From the NCBI RefSeq assembly GCF_029689925.1, contig NZ_CP121445.1:3890501-3954500 (forward strand): a stretch of 64,000 nucleotides of DNA, written 5' to 3'. How positions within the stretch are numbered: the first letter of the stretch is position 1; each line of letters starts with the position of its first letter. The stretch is from Anaerocolumna sp. AGMB13025. GTDB taxonomy: Bacteria > Bacillota > Clostridia > Lachnospirales > Lachnospiraceae. This document shows positions 25,526 to 35,481 of the stretch, piece after piece. The notes beneath the pieces are model-generated. The model ran no database searches, had not been told where the DNA came from, and saw only the letters and a program-made list of their open reading frames with translations. The position numbers and the translations under genes are program-made.

Positions 25526-27595
25526 CTAATTGAAACTGCCAACCAGATTAATACCATTATTAATGAAGGTATTATTATTTTGGGTAATTGTGACTGTTGT
25601 AACATTTTGCAGACCAATTCCATTATTTGCAATGGTTGCACCAGTTACAACCGTATTCGTTGGATAACTGTTGTTCTGTCCGGTCTCACCAAACCGTATT
25701 CCCACCGGGGCATTCGAATATGTGCCGCCGGATACGGTCACATCGGTAAGGGTACCGTTGTTAGTCCCGTCATTCCTGCCCTTAATTACTGCAGCCGCAC
25801 CATTGACAGGGTCACCGTTACCGCTGTTGGTTACTGTATTATTAATCAGGTTGACGTTCTGATAGTTGCCGTTTTTCAGGTTAATGTCGATACCGGCGGC
25901 AAAACTCCCTGCAGTGCCGCTGTTATTAATTGTATTATTTGTCAGGAACGCATTATTCAGGGCTTCATAATACATTCCTTTTGAGGTGTTATTATTAAAC
26001 TGGGAATTGGTAATGTTAATATTGTTAAAGGTTGCTGTTCCTGAAAATACTAAAATTCCATTGGCATTTCCGTTAAACATGCTGTTTTGGATTGTTACCT
26101 CCGACACCTGCGCATAGGTCGGAACTCTGAAGCCTGCAATTACGTTATTGGAAAAATTGCTATCTGTTACAATCAAATCGGTCATAACCGGGAATGCGGG
26201 CTCTACGTTAATATTAAATCCGTTATTTGAATTATTAAGCAGTGCTACATTGGAAATCGTAATATGACTTGGCTGGTTACTGCCAATGGTTGAAATCCCC
26301 TGTGAAGCACCGGTTACCTGCAGATTGGATATTACCAGCCTTTGGGCTGAGTTTAAACCTCCCATGGAAACTGCAATACCGACTCCGGAAGCAGGATTAA
26401 TTATGGTGCCGCCAACACCGCTTCCGGATCCATTTAAGGTAATCCGCTTGTCAATTGTCACATTTTCAGGATAATTACCAGGTCCAACCTGAATAACATC
26501 TCCCGGATTGGCAGCATTAATAGCCTGTTGGATGGTAGCATAGAAAATACCCTGGGTTTGATTGTATACTGAATTATTTCCTACCGCAATAACCGTAAAG
26601 GATATGCTGGGACCGTCAATATTTTTAGTGGTAACTGTTATTGTGGCAGAACCGGAATTATTAATTGTAATAATACCCGTATTCGGGTCTACTATAAAAT
26701 CCGGATTGTCTGAGCTAAAGGTTAGGGCTACATTATTCGGATTGAAAAGATTATCATTTGCATTCAGGGTACCACCCGGGGTTCCTGAAATAATAGGAGA
26801 AATAATACTTACAATTGATATTCTTTCATCCAGCCTTGAGGCGGTGGTGGTTAACACTTTTGTCTGACCGGGCCTTACCTGTGCGGACTTTTCATCTACC
26901 CAGATACTGCTGCCGTTTAAAATCTGAAGTACGGCAAGTCCATCGGTAAATCCATTGTTTACAACACTGAAGGTACCAAGTACTCTTTGGTTTAACAAAA
27001 GAGTATTTGACTCATAGATGGTATAATCACCGGACTGGGTTACATCACTTATAAAATCACTGGTACAATTACAGCTGGATTCATAGGTTACCTGAAGGAA
27101 GGGATAAAAACTGCTGTCAGAAACATTCGTACTGTAACTGCCGATTAATGAATAAGTATTTTCCGGACCGATTATGGTTATACCGTTATTGGTGGCGGGA
27201 TTTTGATACCATTGCTGGACCAGCGGAGTTATGTCAATACCAAAAAAGGTATTGACATCTGCGTCGGTTACGGTTGCAGTAATACCGGTCGGTGTAATTG
27301 CTGGTGCATTTAAATACGTCACTGTATTCTCATTAAAGTCACTCTGATTTAAATATATACTTAACAATTCTGGACCAGGGACGTCTTTTCTATAAATATA
27401 AAGATTTAATTCCGCTTGTGTGATGGTGTTTCCTTGAGGAATAGCAGACAGGTCAAATTTTAACAACGTTCTGTAATTATCTCCCGGTGCTATGAATACA
27501 CCAATATATAAAAAGGGATAACTGCCAAAGACTGTAGTCGGATAACCCGATGCTATAAAAGTATCATCACTTGGCAATATAATGGATACCGGCAT
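25526..27595 (-). CDS. DNRLRE-domain and right-handed beta-helix repeat protein, likely surface or spore-coat structural protein
   Basis: I start at ATG 27595 after AAGGAGG; 21 residues of an earlier reading lack support. The product has 689 residues and no signal peptide or sortase motif. Residues about 1-172 resemble the DNRLRE domain (DTFIASGYPTTVFGSYPFLY, LLKFDLSAIPQGNTITQAEL). Residues about 173-270 begin with a Cys pair (SCNC) and contain a beta-rich unit (YESNTLLLNQRVLGTFSVVN) seen in clostridial DUF6385-type proteins. A cadherin/Big-like stretch follows, then from about residue 365 a Asn/Gly/Ser-rich right-handed beta-helix (YATIQQAINAANPGDVIQVGPG and many NNT/NNG rungs). Such proteins without secretion signals are found in spore outer layers; that role is inferred. 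Confidence 0.82.
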   Translation of the reverse strand: MPVSIILPSDDTFIASGYPTTVFGSYPFLYIGVFIAPGDNYRTLLKFDLSAIPQGNTITQAELNLYIYRKDVPGPELLSIYLNQSDFNENTVTYLNAPAITPTGITATVTDADVNTFFGIDITPLVQQWYQNPATNNGITIIGPENTYSLIGSYSTNVSDSSFYPFLQVTYESSCNCTSDFISDVTQSGDYTIYESNTLLLNQRVLGTFSVVNNGFTDGLAVLQILNGSSIWVDEKSAQVRPGQTKVLTTTASRLDERISIVSIISPIISGTPGGTLNANDNLFNPNNVALTFSSDNPDFIVDPNTGIITINNSGSATITVTTKNIDGPSISFTVIAVGNNSVYNQTQGIFYATIQQAINAANPGDVIQVGPGNYPENVTIDKRITLNGSGSGVGGTIINPASGVGIAVSMGGLNSAQRLVISNLQVTGASQGISTIGSNQPSHITISNVALLNNSNNGFNINVEPAFPVMTDLIVTDSNFSNNVIAGFRVPTYAQVSEVTIQNSMFNGNANGILVFSGTATFNNINITNSQFNNNTSKGMYYEALNNAFLTNNTINNSGTAGSFAAGIDINLKNGNYQNVNLINNTVTNSGNGDPVNGAAAVIKGRNDGTNNGTLTDVTVSGGTYSNAPVGIRFGETGQNNSYPTNTVVTGATIANNGIGLQNVTTVTITQNNNTFINNGINLVGSFN

Positions 27596-28152
27596 GAAAA
27601 ATTCCTCCTTAACTATTAATAAACTGGATTCATTACTGGTAATTAAATTCTTAAACAAAATCCGATATCTGTTTAATTAGGGAACTTGGCTTTTAGGTAT
27701 GCATATCTGGCATCCTTTGACCGGTAAACTGTTTATTCAAACAGGTATACTCCGCTTGCTTTTGGGATAGAGGGTCTTTCAGTGCCAAACTAAGATCAGA
27801 CTTATTGCAAACACCCGTTTAATAAAGCATAATTATTGCTCTGACTCCTGGATAGTCGACTAAACCAAGATTACTTAATAATCAATATCATTTATCCCTA
27901 TAAGTTTGGTTTTACCAACAGTAATAGATCCACACAGTCCTTCCGATAATAATTACATTATTATAATATACACATTACGATTTAATGTGCCATAATATGA
28001 CACAATGTAAGTAGTACCCTTCTCACTCCTTAAAATAAGTGTAAATTGTGACTGGATCTAAGCTAGAATATAAATGAGACACTCCTACAAGCAAGTGGAT
28101 AATAAGAAAATTAATTTATATAAAGAGGATAGTTACAGAGAATTTTTCTGAA
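27596..28152. other. Long leader or promoter region without a gene
   Basis: No open frame with a ribosome site is supported. The stretch is moderately AT-rich and precedes the beta-helix gene on the minus strand. I see no clear sigma-A promoter, riboswitch or repeat. Confidence 0.4.
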
Positions 28153-28190
28153 AATAAAAAAGACCATCAATGTATAAATTGACAGTCTTG
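28153..28190 (-). terminator. Terminator after tRNA-Ser
   Basis: On the minus strand AAGACTGTCAAT and ATTGATGGTCTT form a stem with one two-base mismatch, followed by TTTTTTATTTT. It begins 4 bases beyond the tRNA 3' end. Confidence 0.8.
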
Positions 28191-28193
28191 CAA

Positions 28194-28282
28194 CGGAGAA
28201 GATGGGATTTGAACCCATGCGCCGGTTTTGCCGACCTACCGCATTTCGAGTGCGGACCCTTCAACCACTTGGGTACTTCTCC
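28194..28282 (-). tRNA. tRNA-Ser (anticodon CGA)
   Basis: An 89-base class II tRNA. Acceptor stem GGAGAAG pairs with CTTCTCC and discriminator G; the T arm has GGTTCAAATCC; the anticodon arm reads CACT-CGA-AATG with stem CCGCA/TGCGG; and a long variable arm (TCGGCAAAACCGGC) marks it as serine type. CCA is not encoded. The anticodon CGA reads UCG codons. Confidence 0.95.
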
Positions 28283-28362
28283 AACTATATAATTAAGGAA
28301 AGGCCATATTCTTTCATAAATAATATCAGAATACAACTTCCTATAATCCTAAACACCATGAG

Positions 28363-29340
28363 TTATGCGGCACTATATTTTACAATCAGAAGCTCTACTC
28401 CAATTATATCAATCAGTCTGCCGGTTTTAATTAATTCCTCAATTTCTGCACAGTTTTGCAGTGCTTCCTTTAAAGTAGCTGTAGTAAAATTCCTGCCCTG
28501 ACTTATATATTTACCGATGGTAAAGGGCATAAGTCCGGTTTTTTGGCTGATAACCGTATTATTATATCCTAAGGCGGCTAAATCCTTAACCTGTATAAGA
28601 ATATTAAACTGCCTGGCAATCAAAAATAATATGGACATCGGTTTTTCTTTTAAGGCTAATAAATCATAATACAAATCCAAAGCCTGCTGCTGCCGTCTGC
28701 TGCCAATGGCGTCAATCATGGCAAAAATTTTGCCACTGATTTGGACTGTACAGACTGCTTCAATATCTTCTATGGAAATAACCTCTCTGTCCATGGCATA
28801 ACAGGTCAACTTTTCCACTTCATTCAGGATATTCTCCATATCCGTACCGGTCTTACTAATCAAATATAATATGGTGTCCCCAGTAATTTTTTTCTTATCC
28901 TTGTCAAGCAGGGAGGCAATCCAGAGTTTTAAGTTTGCTTCGTCCATACCATTCATCTCGGATATGGTTCCAAAGTCCTTAACTGCCTTATATAACCGGT
29001 TTCTTTTATCTATTTCATTTTCAACAAAAATGATATGAGTCGTTTCGGGTATGGATTTTATATAATCCGCCAGATTATTCTGACTTTTAAATAACCCGCT
29101 GTTCTCTATGATAATCAGTCTTCGTTCACTGAAAAATGGTAATGTATCCGCTGCTGCAATGACCTTTGATACGTCTGTCCCTTTGCCTTCAAAATAGGAA
29201 TAATTCATATCGTCGCTATCAGAAAGAATTGCAGTCTTTAACTTATCCCTATATAACTTCTTAAGATAACTTTCCGTGCCATATAATAAATACACCGGTT
29301 TAAACTGATTCTGTTTGATATGCTCCTTAATATTCTTCAT
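28363..29340 (-). CDS. holA: DNA polymerase III delta subunit
   Basis: I place the start at ATG 29340 (MKNIKEHIKQ), preceded by GGGAG; four codons upstream is a weaker ATG. The 325-residue product matches the HolA family: QFKPVYLLYGTESYLKK (degenerate P-loop region), FFSERRLIIIENSG, the LINxV-like NILNEVEKLTCYA and the C-terminal domain ILFLIARQFNILIQVK. It is part of the clamp loader, which places the beta clamp on primed DNA. In many Firmicutes holA lies near rpsT and comEC; neither is visible here. Confidence 0.93.
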   Translation of the reverse strand: MKNIKEHIKQNQFKPVYLLYGTESYLKKLYRDKLKTAILSDSDDMNYSYFEGKGTDVSKVIAAADTLPFFSERRLIIIENSGLFKSQNNLADYIKSIPETTHIIFVENEIDKRNRLYKAVKDFGTISEMNGMDEANLKLWIASLLDKDKKKITGDTILYLISKTGTDMENILNEVEKLTCYAMDREVISIEDIEAVCTVQISGKIFAMIDAIGSRRQQQALDLYYDLLALKEKPMSILFLIARQFNILIQVKDLAALGYNNTVISQKTGLMPFTIGKYISQGRNFTTATLKEALQNCAEIEELIKTGRLIDIIGVELLIVKYSAA

Positions 29341-29537
29341 TCTTACTCCCATCTGTGACTGTTCAAGCTTTTAAACTTATACTTTTCAGGCAGCACATCT
29401 ATTTTACTAAGAAATAGCAAAATAAGCAAGAGAAAAATAAAAATTCTTTCTGATTTCTTTCTCATTTTGCCCCAATTACAGCTAATATTTCATCTAATAA
29501 TGAATATAAAGAAAGAGTCTGGCTTGCCAGACTTTAG

Positions 29538-29670
29538 CTCTGACGCGCTGTCACTACAGTGACATCTTCCTTGGAAGAAAAGTAAACACATTGAAATAAA
29601 GAATTGGAGCGCGTCATGTCCATCCTGCCTGGAAGACTTTTTAATATGTAGGTAAGTTCTAAGAACTTTC
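29538..29670. repeat. Dispersed structured intergenic repeat, copy B
   Basis: CTGACGCGCTGTCACTACAGTGACA begins at 29539 (first part): the inner TGTCACT/AGTGACA stem is perfect, and the outer TGACGCGCT pairs with AGCGCGTCA-like sequence near 29610. Copy A at 21584 shares this hairpin. The 3' part shares GTTCTAAGAACTTTCC with copy C at 9160. It lies between holA and the xpt terminator. Confidence 0.75.
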
Positions 29671-29677
29671 CTAAATT

Positions 29678-29720
29678 AAAATCCGGTCTGACAAGATGAT
29701 AAACTGTCTGACCGGATTTC
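29678..29720 (-). terminator. Strong Rho-independent terminator after xpt
   Basis: AAATCCGGTCAGACA pairs with TGTCTGACCGGATTT (near-perfect, 14-15 bp) and is followed by TAATTT on the minus strand. It starts about 20 bases past the xpt stop codon. Confidence 0.88.
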
Positions 29721-29739
29721 TATAGAACAAAGTATCGGC

Positions 29740-30318
29740 TTAATTACGGAATACTACGCTTCCATCTTCTGCATTCATACTATCAATAATTGCTAACGAT
29801 TCTAAACGTACACCCATGGAACGAATCATATCCCCGCCGCTTTGGAAGCCTTTCTCAATTACAATACCGATTCCTTCCACTTTAGCTCCTGCACTCCTTA
29901 CTAAATCAATCAGTCCTGCCAGGGCACATCCGTTGGCTAAAAAATCATCAATAATTAAAACCCTGTCCTCTTTGCTTAAAAACTTTCTGGAAACAATAAC
30001 ATCATAAGTCTTTTTATGAGTAAAGGATTCTATCTTTGTAGAATATACATCACCGTCTATATTTATACTTTGAGCCTTTTTTGCAAATACCACCGGTACA
30101 TTGAAATACTGGGCTGTAATACAGGCAATTCCGATTCCCGAGGCTTCGATGGTTAATATCTTATTAATTTTTAAATCACTGAATATTCTTTTAAACTCTT
30201 GTCCAATTTCATTGAATAATCCGATGTCCATCTGATGGTTTAAAAAGTTATCAACCTTAAGGACATTACCATTTTTTACGTTTCCGTCTTTTACTATTCT
30301 TTCTTGTAATAATTTCAT
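29740..30318 (-). CDS. xpt: Xanthine phosphoribosyltransferase
   Basis: The start at ATG 30318 ([12 protein letters not shown]) matches the usual N-terminus of the family and gives 192 residues, the normal length; an earlier in-frame start would add 22 unsupported residues. The PRPP-binding motif [18 protein letters not shown] and the purine-binding text [17 protein letters not shown] are present. The enzyme salvages xanthine to XMP with PRPP in the cytoplasm. Unlike B. subtilis xpt, the short leader has no room for a purine riboswitch between the promoter at 30376-30404 and the start. It sits downstream of trpA in the same direction. Confidence 0.93.
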   Translation of the reverse strand: MKLLQERIVKDGNVKNGNVLKVDNFLNHQMDIGLFNEIGQEFKRIFSDLKINKILTIEASGIGIACITAQYFNVPVVFAKKAQSINIDGDVYSTKIESFTHKKTYDVIVSRKFLSKEDRVLIIDDFLANGCALAGLIDLVRSAGAKVEGIGIVIEKGFQSGGDMIRSMGVRLESLAIIDSMNAEDGSVVFRN

Positions 30319-30375
30319 CGCAGTAACCTTTCTTAATTCGATTTGACCATTATGTATAATTATGACTCGTTTCTG

Positions 30376-30404
30376 ATTATACAATATCCATGGTTTTATT
30401 ACAA
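30376..30404 (-). promoter_or_regulatory. Promoter of xpt
   Basis: On the minus strand TTGTAA (30404-30399), 17 bp, TATAAT (30381-30376). It would give a leader of about 50 bases before the xpt ATG. Confidence 0.75.
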
Positions 30405-30472
30405 TTAGTTTTACAATAAATAGTTTTAAGAATTGACAACATATGATAATGGTATTTCCTTTCTGAATATTT

Positions 30473-31270
30473 TTAATGAGGCGACTCTTCTCCCCTGACC
30501 TTACTAACAGCTTCTTTCATAGCTTTTACATACTCGTATACCGACGCTTCGCTCTCTCTGCCATACTGGGCTACCAGCTTTACAATGGCACTTCCAACGA
30601 TAGCTCCATCTGCAAGATCTGCATATCTGGCTGCCTGTTCTGTGGTGGATATACCAAATCCAACTGCACAGGGAACCTTGCTTGCTTCTCTCACCAGTTT
30701 AATCATAGCATTGATATCGGTCTTAATCTCGGTACGTACACCGGTAACACCCAGGGAGGATACACAGTATATAAATCCTTTTGCATTCTCGGCTATCATT
30801 TTAATACGTTCCTTTGATGTAGGTGCAATGAGGGATATTAAATCAATACCATATTTATTGCAATCCGGTTCCAGTTCTTCCTTTTCTTCAAAAGGCAGAT
30901 CCGGTACGATAATCCCATCAACGCCGGTTTCCTTGCATTTGGACATAAATCTGTCTTTCCCATAGGTATAAATGGGATTGATATAAGTTAGGAACACCAA
31001 TGGTACCTGTACCTTTTTGCGTACGTTTGCCACCAGGTCAAAGAGTTTGTCTGTAGTACAGCCCGCTGCCAAAGCCCTTTCATTGGCTTCCTGAATCACG
31101 ATTCCCTCCGCTATGGGATCTGAAAAGGGTATTCCGATTTCAATTAAATCCGCACCGGCAGCTTCCATCGTGTAAATAAGTTTTTCCGTAGTTTCAAGAT
31201 CAGGGTCACCACCAGTTACAAAAGCAATAAATGCCTTGCCGTTTTCAAATGCCTGTTTTATTCTACTCAT
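30473..31270 (-). CDS. trpA: Tryptophan synthase alpha chain
   Basis: A 265-residue TIM-barrel enzyme. Catalytic Glu in [13 protein letters not shown] and Asp in [14 protein letters not shown] are present, as are the GVTGVR loop and the AVGFGIST phosphate site. It splits indole-glycerol phosphate to indole and glyceraldehyde 3-phosphate, channelling indole to TrpB. It is the last gene of the trp operon, overlapping trpB by 8 bases. Confidence 0.97.
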   Translation of the reverse strand: MSRIKQAFENGKAFIAFVTGGDPDLETTEKLIYTMEAAGADLIEIGIPFSDPIAEGIVIQEANERALAAGCTTDKLFDLVANVRKKVQVPLVFLTYINPIYTYGKDRFMSKCKETGVDGIIVPDLPFEEKEELEPDCNKYGIDLISLIAPTSKERIKMIAENAKGFIYCVSSLGVTGVRTEIKTDINAMIKLVREASKVPCAVGFGISTTEQAARYADLADGAIVGSAIVKLVAQYGRESEASVYEYVKAMKEAVSKVRGEESPH

Positions 31271-32447
31271 AAATAGTTACCCCCCTGTATCTTGCAATTG
31301 CAGCCACATCCTTATCTCCCCGGCCGGATATATTAATTACAATAATCTTATCCTTATCATAAGCAGGTGCGGCTTTTAAAGCATATGCAACCGCATGAGC
31401 GCTTTCCACCGCAGGTATAATGCCTTCGGTACGAGCTAGATATTCAAAGGCTTTTACTGCTTCTTCATCGGTAATAGGCACATACTTAGCCCTGCCTATA
31501 TCATGAAGCATAGCGTGTTCCGGTCCGATTCCCGGGTAATCAAGTCCAGCGGAAATAGAATAAACCGGCGCAATCTGTCCATATTCATCCTGACAGAAAA
31601 TAGACTTCATACCATGAAAAATTCCTTCGCTGCCGTTTGCAATGGTTGCAGCATTTTTAGGATTATCCACCCCAAGTCCGGCTGCTTCACAGCCAATTAA
31701 TTCTACCGATTTATCCTCTATAAATTCATAGAAGGCACCCATAGCATTACTGCCGCCCCCAACACAGGCGATTACTGCATCCGGGAGTTTTCCTTCCTTT
31801 TCTTTTAACTGCTCTTTGATTTCCTTACCGATTATTTTCTGAAAATCCCTTACTATAGTCGGAAAGGGATGGGGACCCATAACAGAGCCAAGGACATATA
31901 ATGTATCCTCCACCCGCTTTGTCCACTCTCTCATCGTTTCATTAACGGCATCCTTTAAGGTCATAGTGCCGCTGGTTACGGGATGTACTTTCGCGCCTAG
32001 AAGCTCCATACGGAATACATTTAAAGCCTGACGGTCCGTATCTTCCTTACCCATAAATACATCACATTCCATACCCATAAGGGCTGCTGCTGTTGCTGTT
32101 GCCACTCCATGCTGACCTGCTCCGGTTTCTGCGATAACTCTGGTTTTACCCATTTTCTTTGCCAGTAATACCTGACCTAATACATTATTGATTTTATGGG
32201 AACCGGTGTGGTTTAAATCTTCCCTTTTCAGATATATTCTAGCACCGCCTAAATCCTTGGTCATTTTTTCCGCATAATATAAGAGGGAAGGGCGTCCTGC
32301 ATAATTTTTATAAAGATCATCCAGTTCCTTAACGAACTGCGGATCATTTTTATAGAATTCATATGCCTTTTCTACTTCCTGGACAGCATTCATCAAGGTT
32401 TCCGGAATATACTGACCTCCATATTCACCAAATCTTCCTTTTTTCAT
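31263..32447 (-). CDS. trpB: Tryptophan synthase beta chain
   Basis: ATG 32447 follows AGAGGT at 7 bases and yields 394 residues, the family length. The start [19 protein letters not shown] is typical of TrpB1. The PLP-binding Lys is in HTGSHKINN, with [13 protein letters not shown] and GGGSNAMG (phosphate cradle) also present. It condenses indole with serine to tryptophan in a complex with TrpA. A 17-bp tandem repeat fills the 200-base gap to trpF. Confidence 0.97.
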   Translation of the reverse strand: MKKGRFGEYGGQYIPETLMNAVQEVEKAYEFYKNDPQFVKELDDLYKNYAGRPSLLYYAEKMTKDLGGARIYLKREDLNHTGSHKINNVLGQVLLAKKMGKTRVIAETGAGQHGVATATAAALMGMECDVFMGKEDTDRQALNVFRMELLGAKVHPVTSGTMTLKDAVNETMREWTKRVEDTLYVLGSVMGPHPFPTIVRDFQKIIGKEIKEQLKEKEGKLPDAVIACVGGGSNAMGAFYEFIEDKSVELIGCEAAGLGVDNPKNAATIANGSEGIFHGMKSIFCQDEYGQIAPVYSISAGLDYPGIGPEHAMLHDIGRAKYVPITDEEAVKAFEYLARTEGIIPAVESAHAVAYALKAAPAYDKDKIIVINISGRGDKDVAAIARYRGVTIYE

Positions 32448-32504
32448 TTCATACCTCTTTTCTGGTACTACTACCAAATATTAATATTACTATATCTATA
32501 TCGC

Positions 32505-32680
32505 TTACCATTCCATATTCTTTACAATTCATATTCCTTACTATTTCATATTCCTTACCATTTCATATTCTTTACTATTTCATATTCTTTACTATTTCAT
32601 ATTCCTTACTATTTCTTATTCCTTACCATTTCATATTTCTTACCATTTCATATTCTTTACTATTTCATATACCTTACCAT
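32505..32680. repeat. 17-bp tandem repeat between trpF and trpB (about ten units)
   Basis: The unit is close to CATATTCYTTACYATTT on the plus strand, repeated with few changes. On the minus strand each unit reads like GGTAAGGAATATGAAAT, so it contains ATG AAA TAG, a two-codon frame after a weak ribosome site. The last bases of trpF (encoding YMK-stop) lie in the first unit. Confidence 0.9.
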
Positions 32681-33274
32681 TCCAATTATTTCTTTTATCT
32701 TTTCCTCATCCTTAACCCCATCCGTTTCAACTCCGCTGCTGACATCTATACAATAGGGATTGCTGTCTTTTATAGCCGTTACGATATTCTCTTTATTAAG
32801 TCCCCCTGCCAGAAAAAAGGGCTTACTGCATTTTGGTATAATACGATGGTCAAATGCTATACCACTGCCGCCATACTGTGCTTTCTGATACGTATCGAGA
32901 AGAAGGTAATCAACAGGAAGACTTTGGGCTGCTTTAATCTGTTCTCTGCTTTGAACCCGGATTGCTTTTATTATTGGGTTGGAAATGAACTCTTTTAACT
33001 TGCTAATATAAGCTTCATCTTCATCACCATGTAACTGTACCACGTCGATTACCTTATTCCTGCACAATGAAACAATATGCCCCATCGGTTCATTTACAAA
33101 TACACCCACTGCCTGGATTCGTTCATCCAGCTTGTGCTTAAGCTGTAAAGCTACCGTATCGTCAATAAAACGGCTGCTCCTGGCAAAGACAAACCCGATA
33201 TAATCCGGCTGATATTGATTGACATATTCAATATCCTCTATCCTTTTTAATCCGCATAGCTTAATTTTTGTCAT
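32660..33274 (-). CDS. trpF: Phosphoribosylanthranilate isomerase
   Basis: A 204-residue TIM barrel. Start MTKIKLCGLKRIEDI holds the catalytic Cys, and DTYQKAQYGGSGIAFDH holds the catalytic Asp region and phosphate site; FLAGGLNKENI follows. It converts N-phosphoribosylanthranilate to CdRP. It overlaps trpC by 14 bases. Its final codons lie inside the 17-bp tandem repeat. Confidence 0.96.
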   Translation of the reverse strand: MTKIKLCGLKRIEDIEYVNQYQPDYIGFVFARSSRFIDDTVALQLKHKLDERIQAVGVFVNEPMGHIVSLCRNKVIDVVQLHGDEDEAYISKLKEFISNPIIKAIRVQSREQIKAAQSLPVDYLLLDTYQKAQYGGSGIAFDHRIIPKCSKPFFLAGGLNKENIVTAIKDSNPYCIDVSSGVETDGVKDEEKIKEIIGMVRYMK

Positions 33275-34052
33275 AACCGCCTCTTAATTCCTGTAACATT
33301 TTCTTTTTATCCGGGCTTTTCATTAAGGTTTCACCGATTAGAACAGCATTCACTTTTGCATTTCTTAACTGCTCAATATCGCTGCAGGACTTTATCCCGC
33401 TTTCTGCTACAAATAAAATATGCTCCGGAACCAGTTTCCTGAGTCGTTCACTGTTGCTGATATCCACCTCAAAGGTTTTAAGATTCCTGTTATTAACCCC
33501 TATCATCCTTGCCCCTGCAAGGACTGCCGAAGCAATTTCCCTTTCATCATGTGCTTCAACTAAGGCAGAAAGTCCTAAACTATCACAAAGTTTAATATAT
33601 TCCCTTATCGTATCCTCTGGTAAAAGGGAAGCGATAAGCAAAATACAGTCGGCTCCGATAACCTTGGCCTGATAGATTTGATAAGGATCTAATATAAAAT
33701 CCTTACGAAGTACCGGAATACTTACCAGCTGTTTAATCTCCGTCAGATAAACATCGCTGCCTTTAAAAAAGTCGGGCTCCGTCAATACAGATATACAGCT
33801 TGCACCTGCTTCTTCATAATCCCTTGCGATTTCTGTATAAGGGAAATCCTCTGCAATAATTCCTTTCGAGGGTGATGCTTTTTTTACTTCGCAGATAAAA
33901 TGGATACCCTTTTCTGTTATAGCTTTTTCAAATGGAAAGCCGGTATTTTGATTAATCGCCTGGGCTAGATGTTTCATAGTATCGAAGGTAATATTATTCT
34001 TATCCTGTTCAATCCTTACTTTTGCAGCTGCTGCAATTTTATCTAATATCAT
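33261..34052 (-). CDS. trpC: Indole-3-glycerol phosphate synthase
   Basis: A 263-residue protein with the IGPS signature FICEVKKASPSKGII, catalytic Lys in VLRKDFI, IGVNNRNLKTFEVD and the AESGIKS phosphate region. It closes the indole ring from CdRP. The 290-base gap upstream to trpD contains a 21-bp repeat. Confidence 0.97.
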   Translation of the reverse strand: MILDKIAAAAKVRIEQDKNNITFDTMKHLAQAINQNTGFPFEKAITEKGIHFICEVKKASPSKGIIAEDFPYTEIARDYEEAGASCISVLTEPDFFKGSDVYLTEIKQLVSIPVLRKDFILDPYQIYQAKVIGADCILLIASLLPEDTIREYIKLCDSLGLSALVEAHDEREIASAVLAGARMIGVNNRNLKTFEVDISNSERLRKLVPEHILFVAESGIKSCSDIEQLRNAKVNAVLIGETLMKSPDKKKMLQELRGGYDKN

Positions 34053-34343
34053 AATTATTATGACCTTTCCTTTTCCTGCTTTGTACTAGCCTTTTCCTGC
34101 TTTGTACTAGCCTTATCTGCTTTTTACTAGCCTTTTATCGATTTAAACGAATTTTCCATTCAAGAGGAAGGTGTCAGATTACCGACACGTTCACTCTGCA
34201 AGAAACTTCCTAAGTTTGTAACTTTCTCTCCATGAAAGGCATCCTGGCGGTGTATTCTAATATAACAGTATGCAATTTATACCATAGGAAAGTATCTGAC
34301 TCACCAAACTCTGGTATTATCCATCTGTCATCCCAGATACTAC
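34053..34343. other. trpC-trpD intergenic region with tandem repeat and hairpin
   Basis: No gene. A 21-bp repeat sits at 34074-34138. Near 34175-34195 GTGTC pairs with GACAC. The region also has weak resemblance (CTTCCTAAG, GGCATCCTGGC) to the dispersed repeat copies, not enough to assign. Confidence 0.5.
34074..34138. repeat. 21-bp tandem repeat, three copies, between trpC and trpD
   Basis: The unit CCTTTTCCTGCTTTGTACTAG occurs twice almost exactly (one partial start), followed by a diverged third copy CCTTATCTGCTTTTTACTAG. Confidence 0.8.
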
Positions 34344-35351
34344 TTACTTATTTGTAAGTGTAATAAACCGATTAAGCTGTTTTACAGCTTTGCCGCTGTC
34401 AATGACCTCTGCTGCCTCTATAACTGCCTCTTTTAAGGTTATATTGTCTTTTACCATATAAATACAGGCAGCCGCATTCATTAAGACCGCATCCCGTTTA
34501 GGACCTTTTTCTCCATTTAAGATAGCTAGTGTAAAGTCTGCATTTTCTTTAGGTCCGCCACCTGTTAAATCTTCTTTTCTGCACTTTGTCAGACCGAATT
34601 GTTCCGGTTCCAGCTTATAAGAGGTAACAATACCGTCCCTGATTTCACAGCAGGTAGTTGGGGCACTTAAAGATATTTCATCTATTCCATCATTTCCATA
34701 AGCAACGATGGCACGCTTAACTCCCAAATTAGCCAGAACTTTAGCCAAAGGCTCAACCAAGGCTTCATCATAAACACCAAGAAGCTGCATATTTGCTCCT
34801 GCCGGATTAGCAAGCGGTCCTAAGATATTAAATATGGTACGGATTCCAAGTTCCCGTCTTACAGGAGCAACGTATTTCATAGCTGTATGATAGCTTTGGG
34901 CAAACATAAAGCATAAGCCGATTTCCTTTAATACTTCTGCACTTTCGGCAGGACTAATCATAATGTTAACACCTAACGCCTCTAATACATCTGCCGCACC
35001 GCATTTACTGGAAACACTGCGGTTACCGTGTTTTGCTACCGGTATTCCGGCAGCAGACACCACCAAAGAGGCAGTAGTGGAAATATTAAAGGTATAGGCT
35101 TCATCGCCGCCGGTTCCAACAATTTCAAGCACATCCATGTTATGGAGCAGTCTGGTACAGTGCTTGCGCATACCTGCCGCACTGGCGGTTATCTCTTCAA
35201 TAGTTTCACCTTTCATGCGAAGTCCGGTCAGATAGGCCCCCATGTGTATACCGGACGCTTCCCCGCTCATGATTTCATCCATAACACTTTCTGCCATTTC
35301 ATACGACAGATTTTCCTTATTCGTTATCTTATAGATTGCTTCTTTAATCAT
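34344..35351 (-). CDS. trpD: Anthranilate phosphoribosyltransferase
   Basis: ATG 35351 ([19 protein letters not shown]) follows AAGGAGG, giving 335 residues; the longer reading upstream lacks a ribosome site. The PRPP loop [14 protein letters not shown], the [21 protein letters not shown] block and [15 protein letters not shown] are all present. It transfers the phosphoribosyl group to anthranilate. Separate from trpG, not fused. Confidence 0.96.
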   Translation of the reverse strand: MIKEAIYKITNKENLSYEMAESVMDEIMSGEASGIHMGAYLTGLRMKGETIEEITASAAGMRKHCTRLLHNMDVLEIVGTGGDEAYTFNISTTASLVVSAAGIPVAKHGNRSVSSKCGAADVLEALGVNIMISPAESAEVLKEIGLCFMFAQSYHTAMKYVAPVRRELGIRTIFNILGPLANPAGANMQLLGVYDEALVEPLAKVLANLGVKRAIVAYGNDGIDEISLSAPTTCCEIRDGIVTSYKLEPEQFGLTKCRKEDLTGGGPKENADFTLAILNGEKGPKRDAVLMNAAACIYMVKDNITLKEAVIEAAEVIDSGKAVKQLNRFITLTNK

Positions 35352-35481
35352 TGAAATATCCTCCTTATATATTTTTAAAAGACTATGCTCCATCAAACTA
35401 TACATAATTTTTAGTATCAGATTAATTCCATTTCATTTTTAAAATATACCGCTTATATTGTAGTATGATTTCATTATCAAC

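Noticed and set aside
25391..25984. Plus-strand frame of 197 codons
   Set aside because: Antisense to the beta-helix gene, whose low-complexity codons keep other frames open.
30319..30480. Purine riboswitch upstream of xpt
   Set aside because: The distance from the promoter to the ATG is only about 50 bases and no purine-aptamer core sequence is visible.
32505..32680. Possible CRISPR array
   Set aside because: Units of 17 bp are contiguous with no unique spacers; no cas genes are present in the window.
32363..32998. Plus-strand frame of 211 codons
   Set aside because: It is the complement of the 17-bp tandem array and of trpF; the Phe/Tyr-rich text is a product of the repeat.
34150..34270. 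Fourth copy of the dispersed repeat
   Set aside because: A few short matches only (CTTCCTAAG, GGCATCCTGGC) and no shared hairpin of the right sequence.
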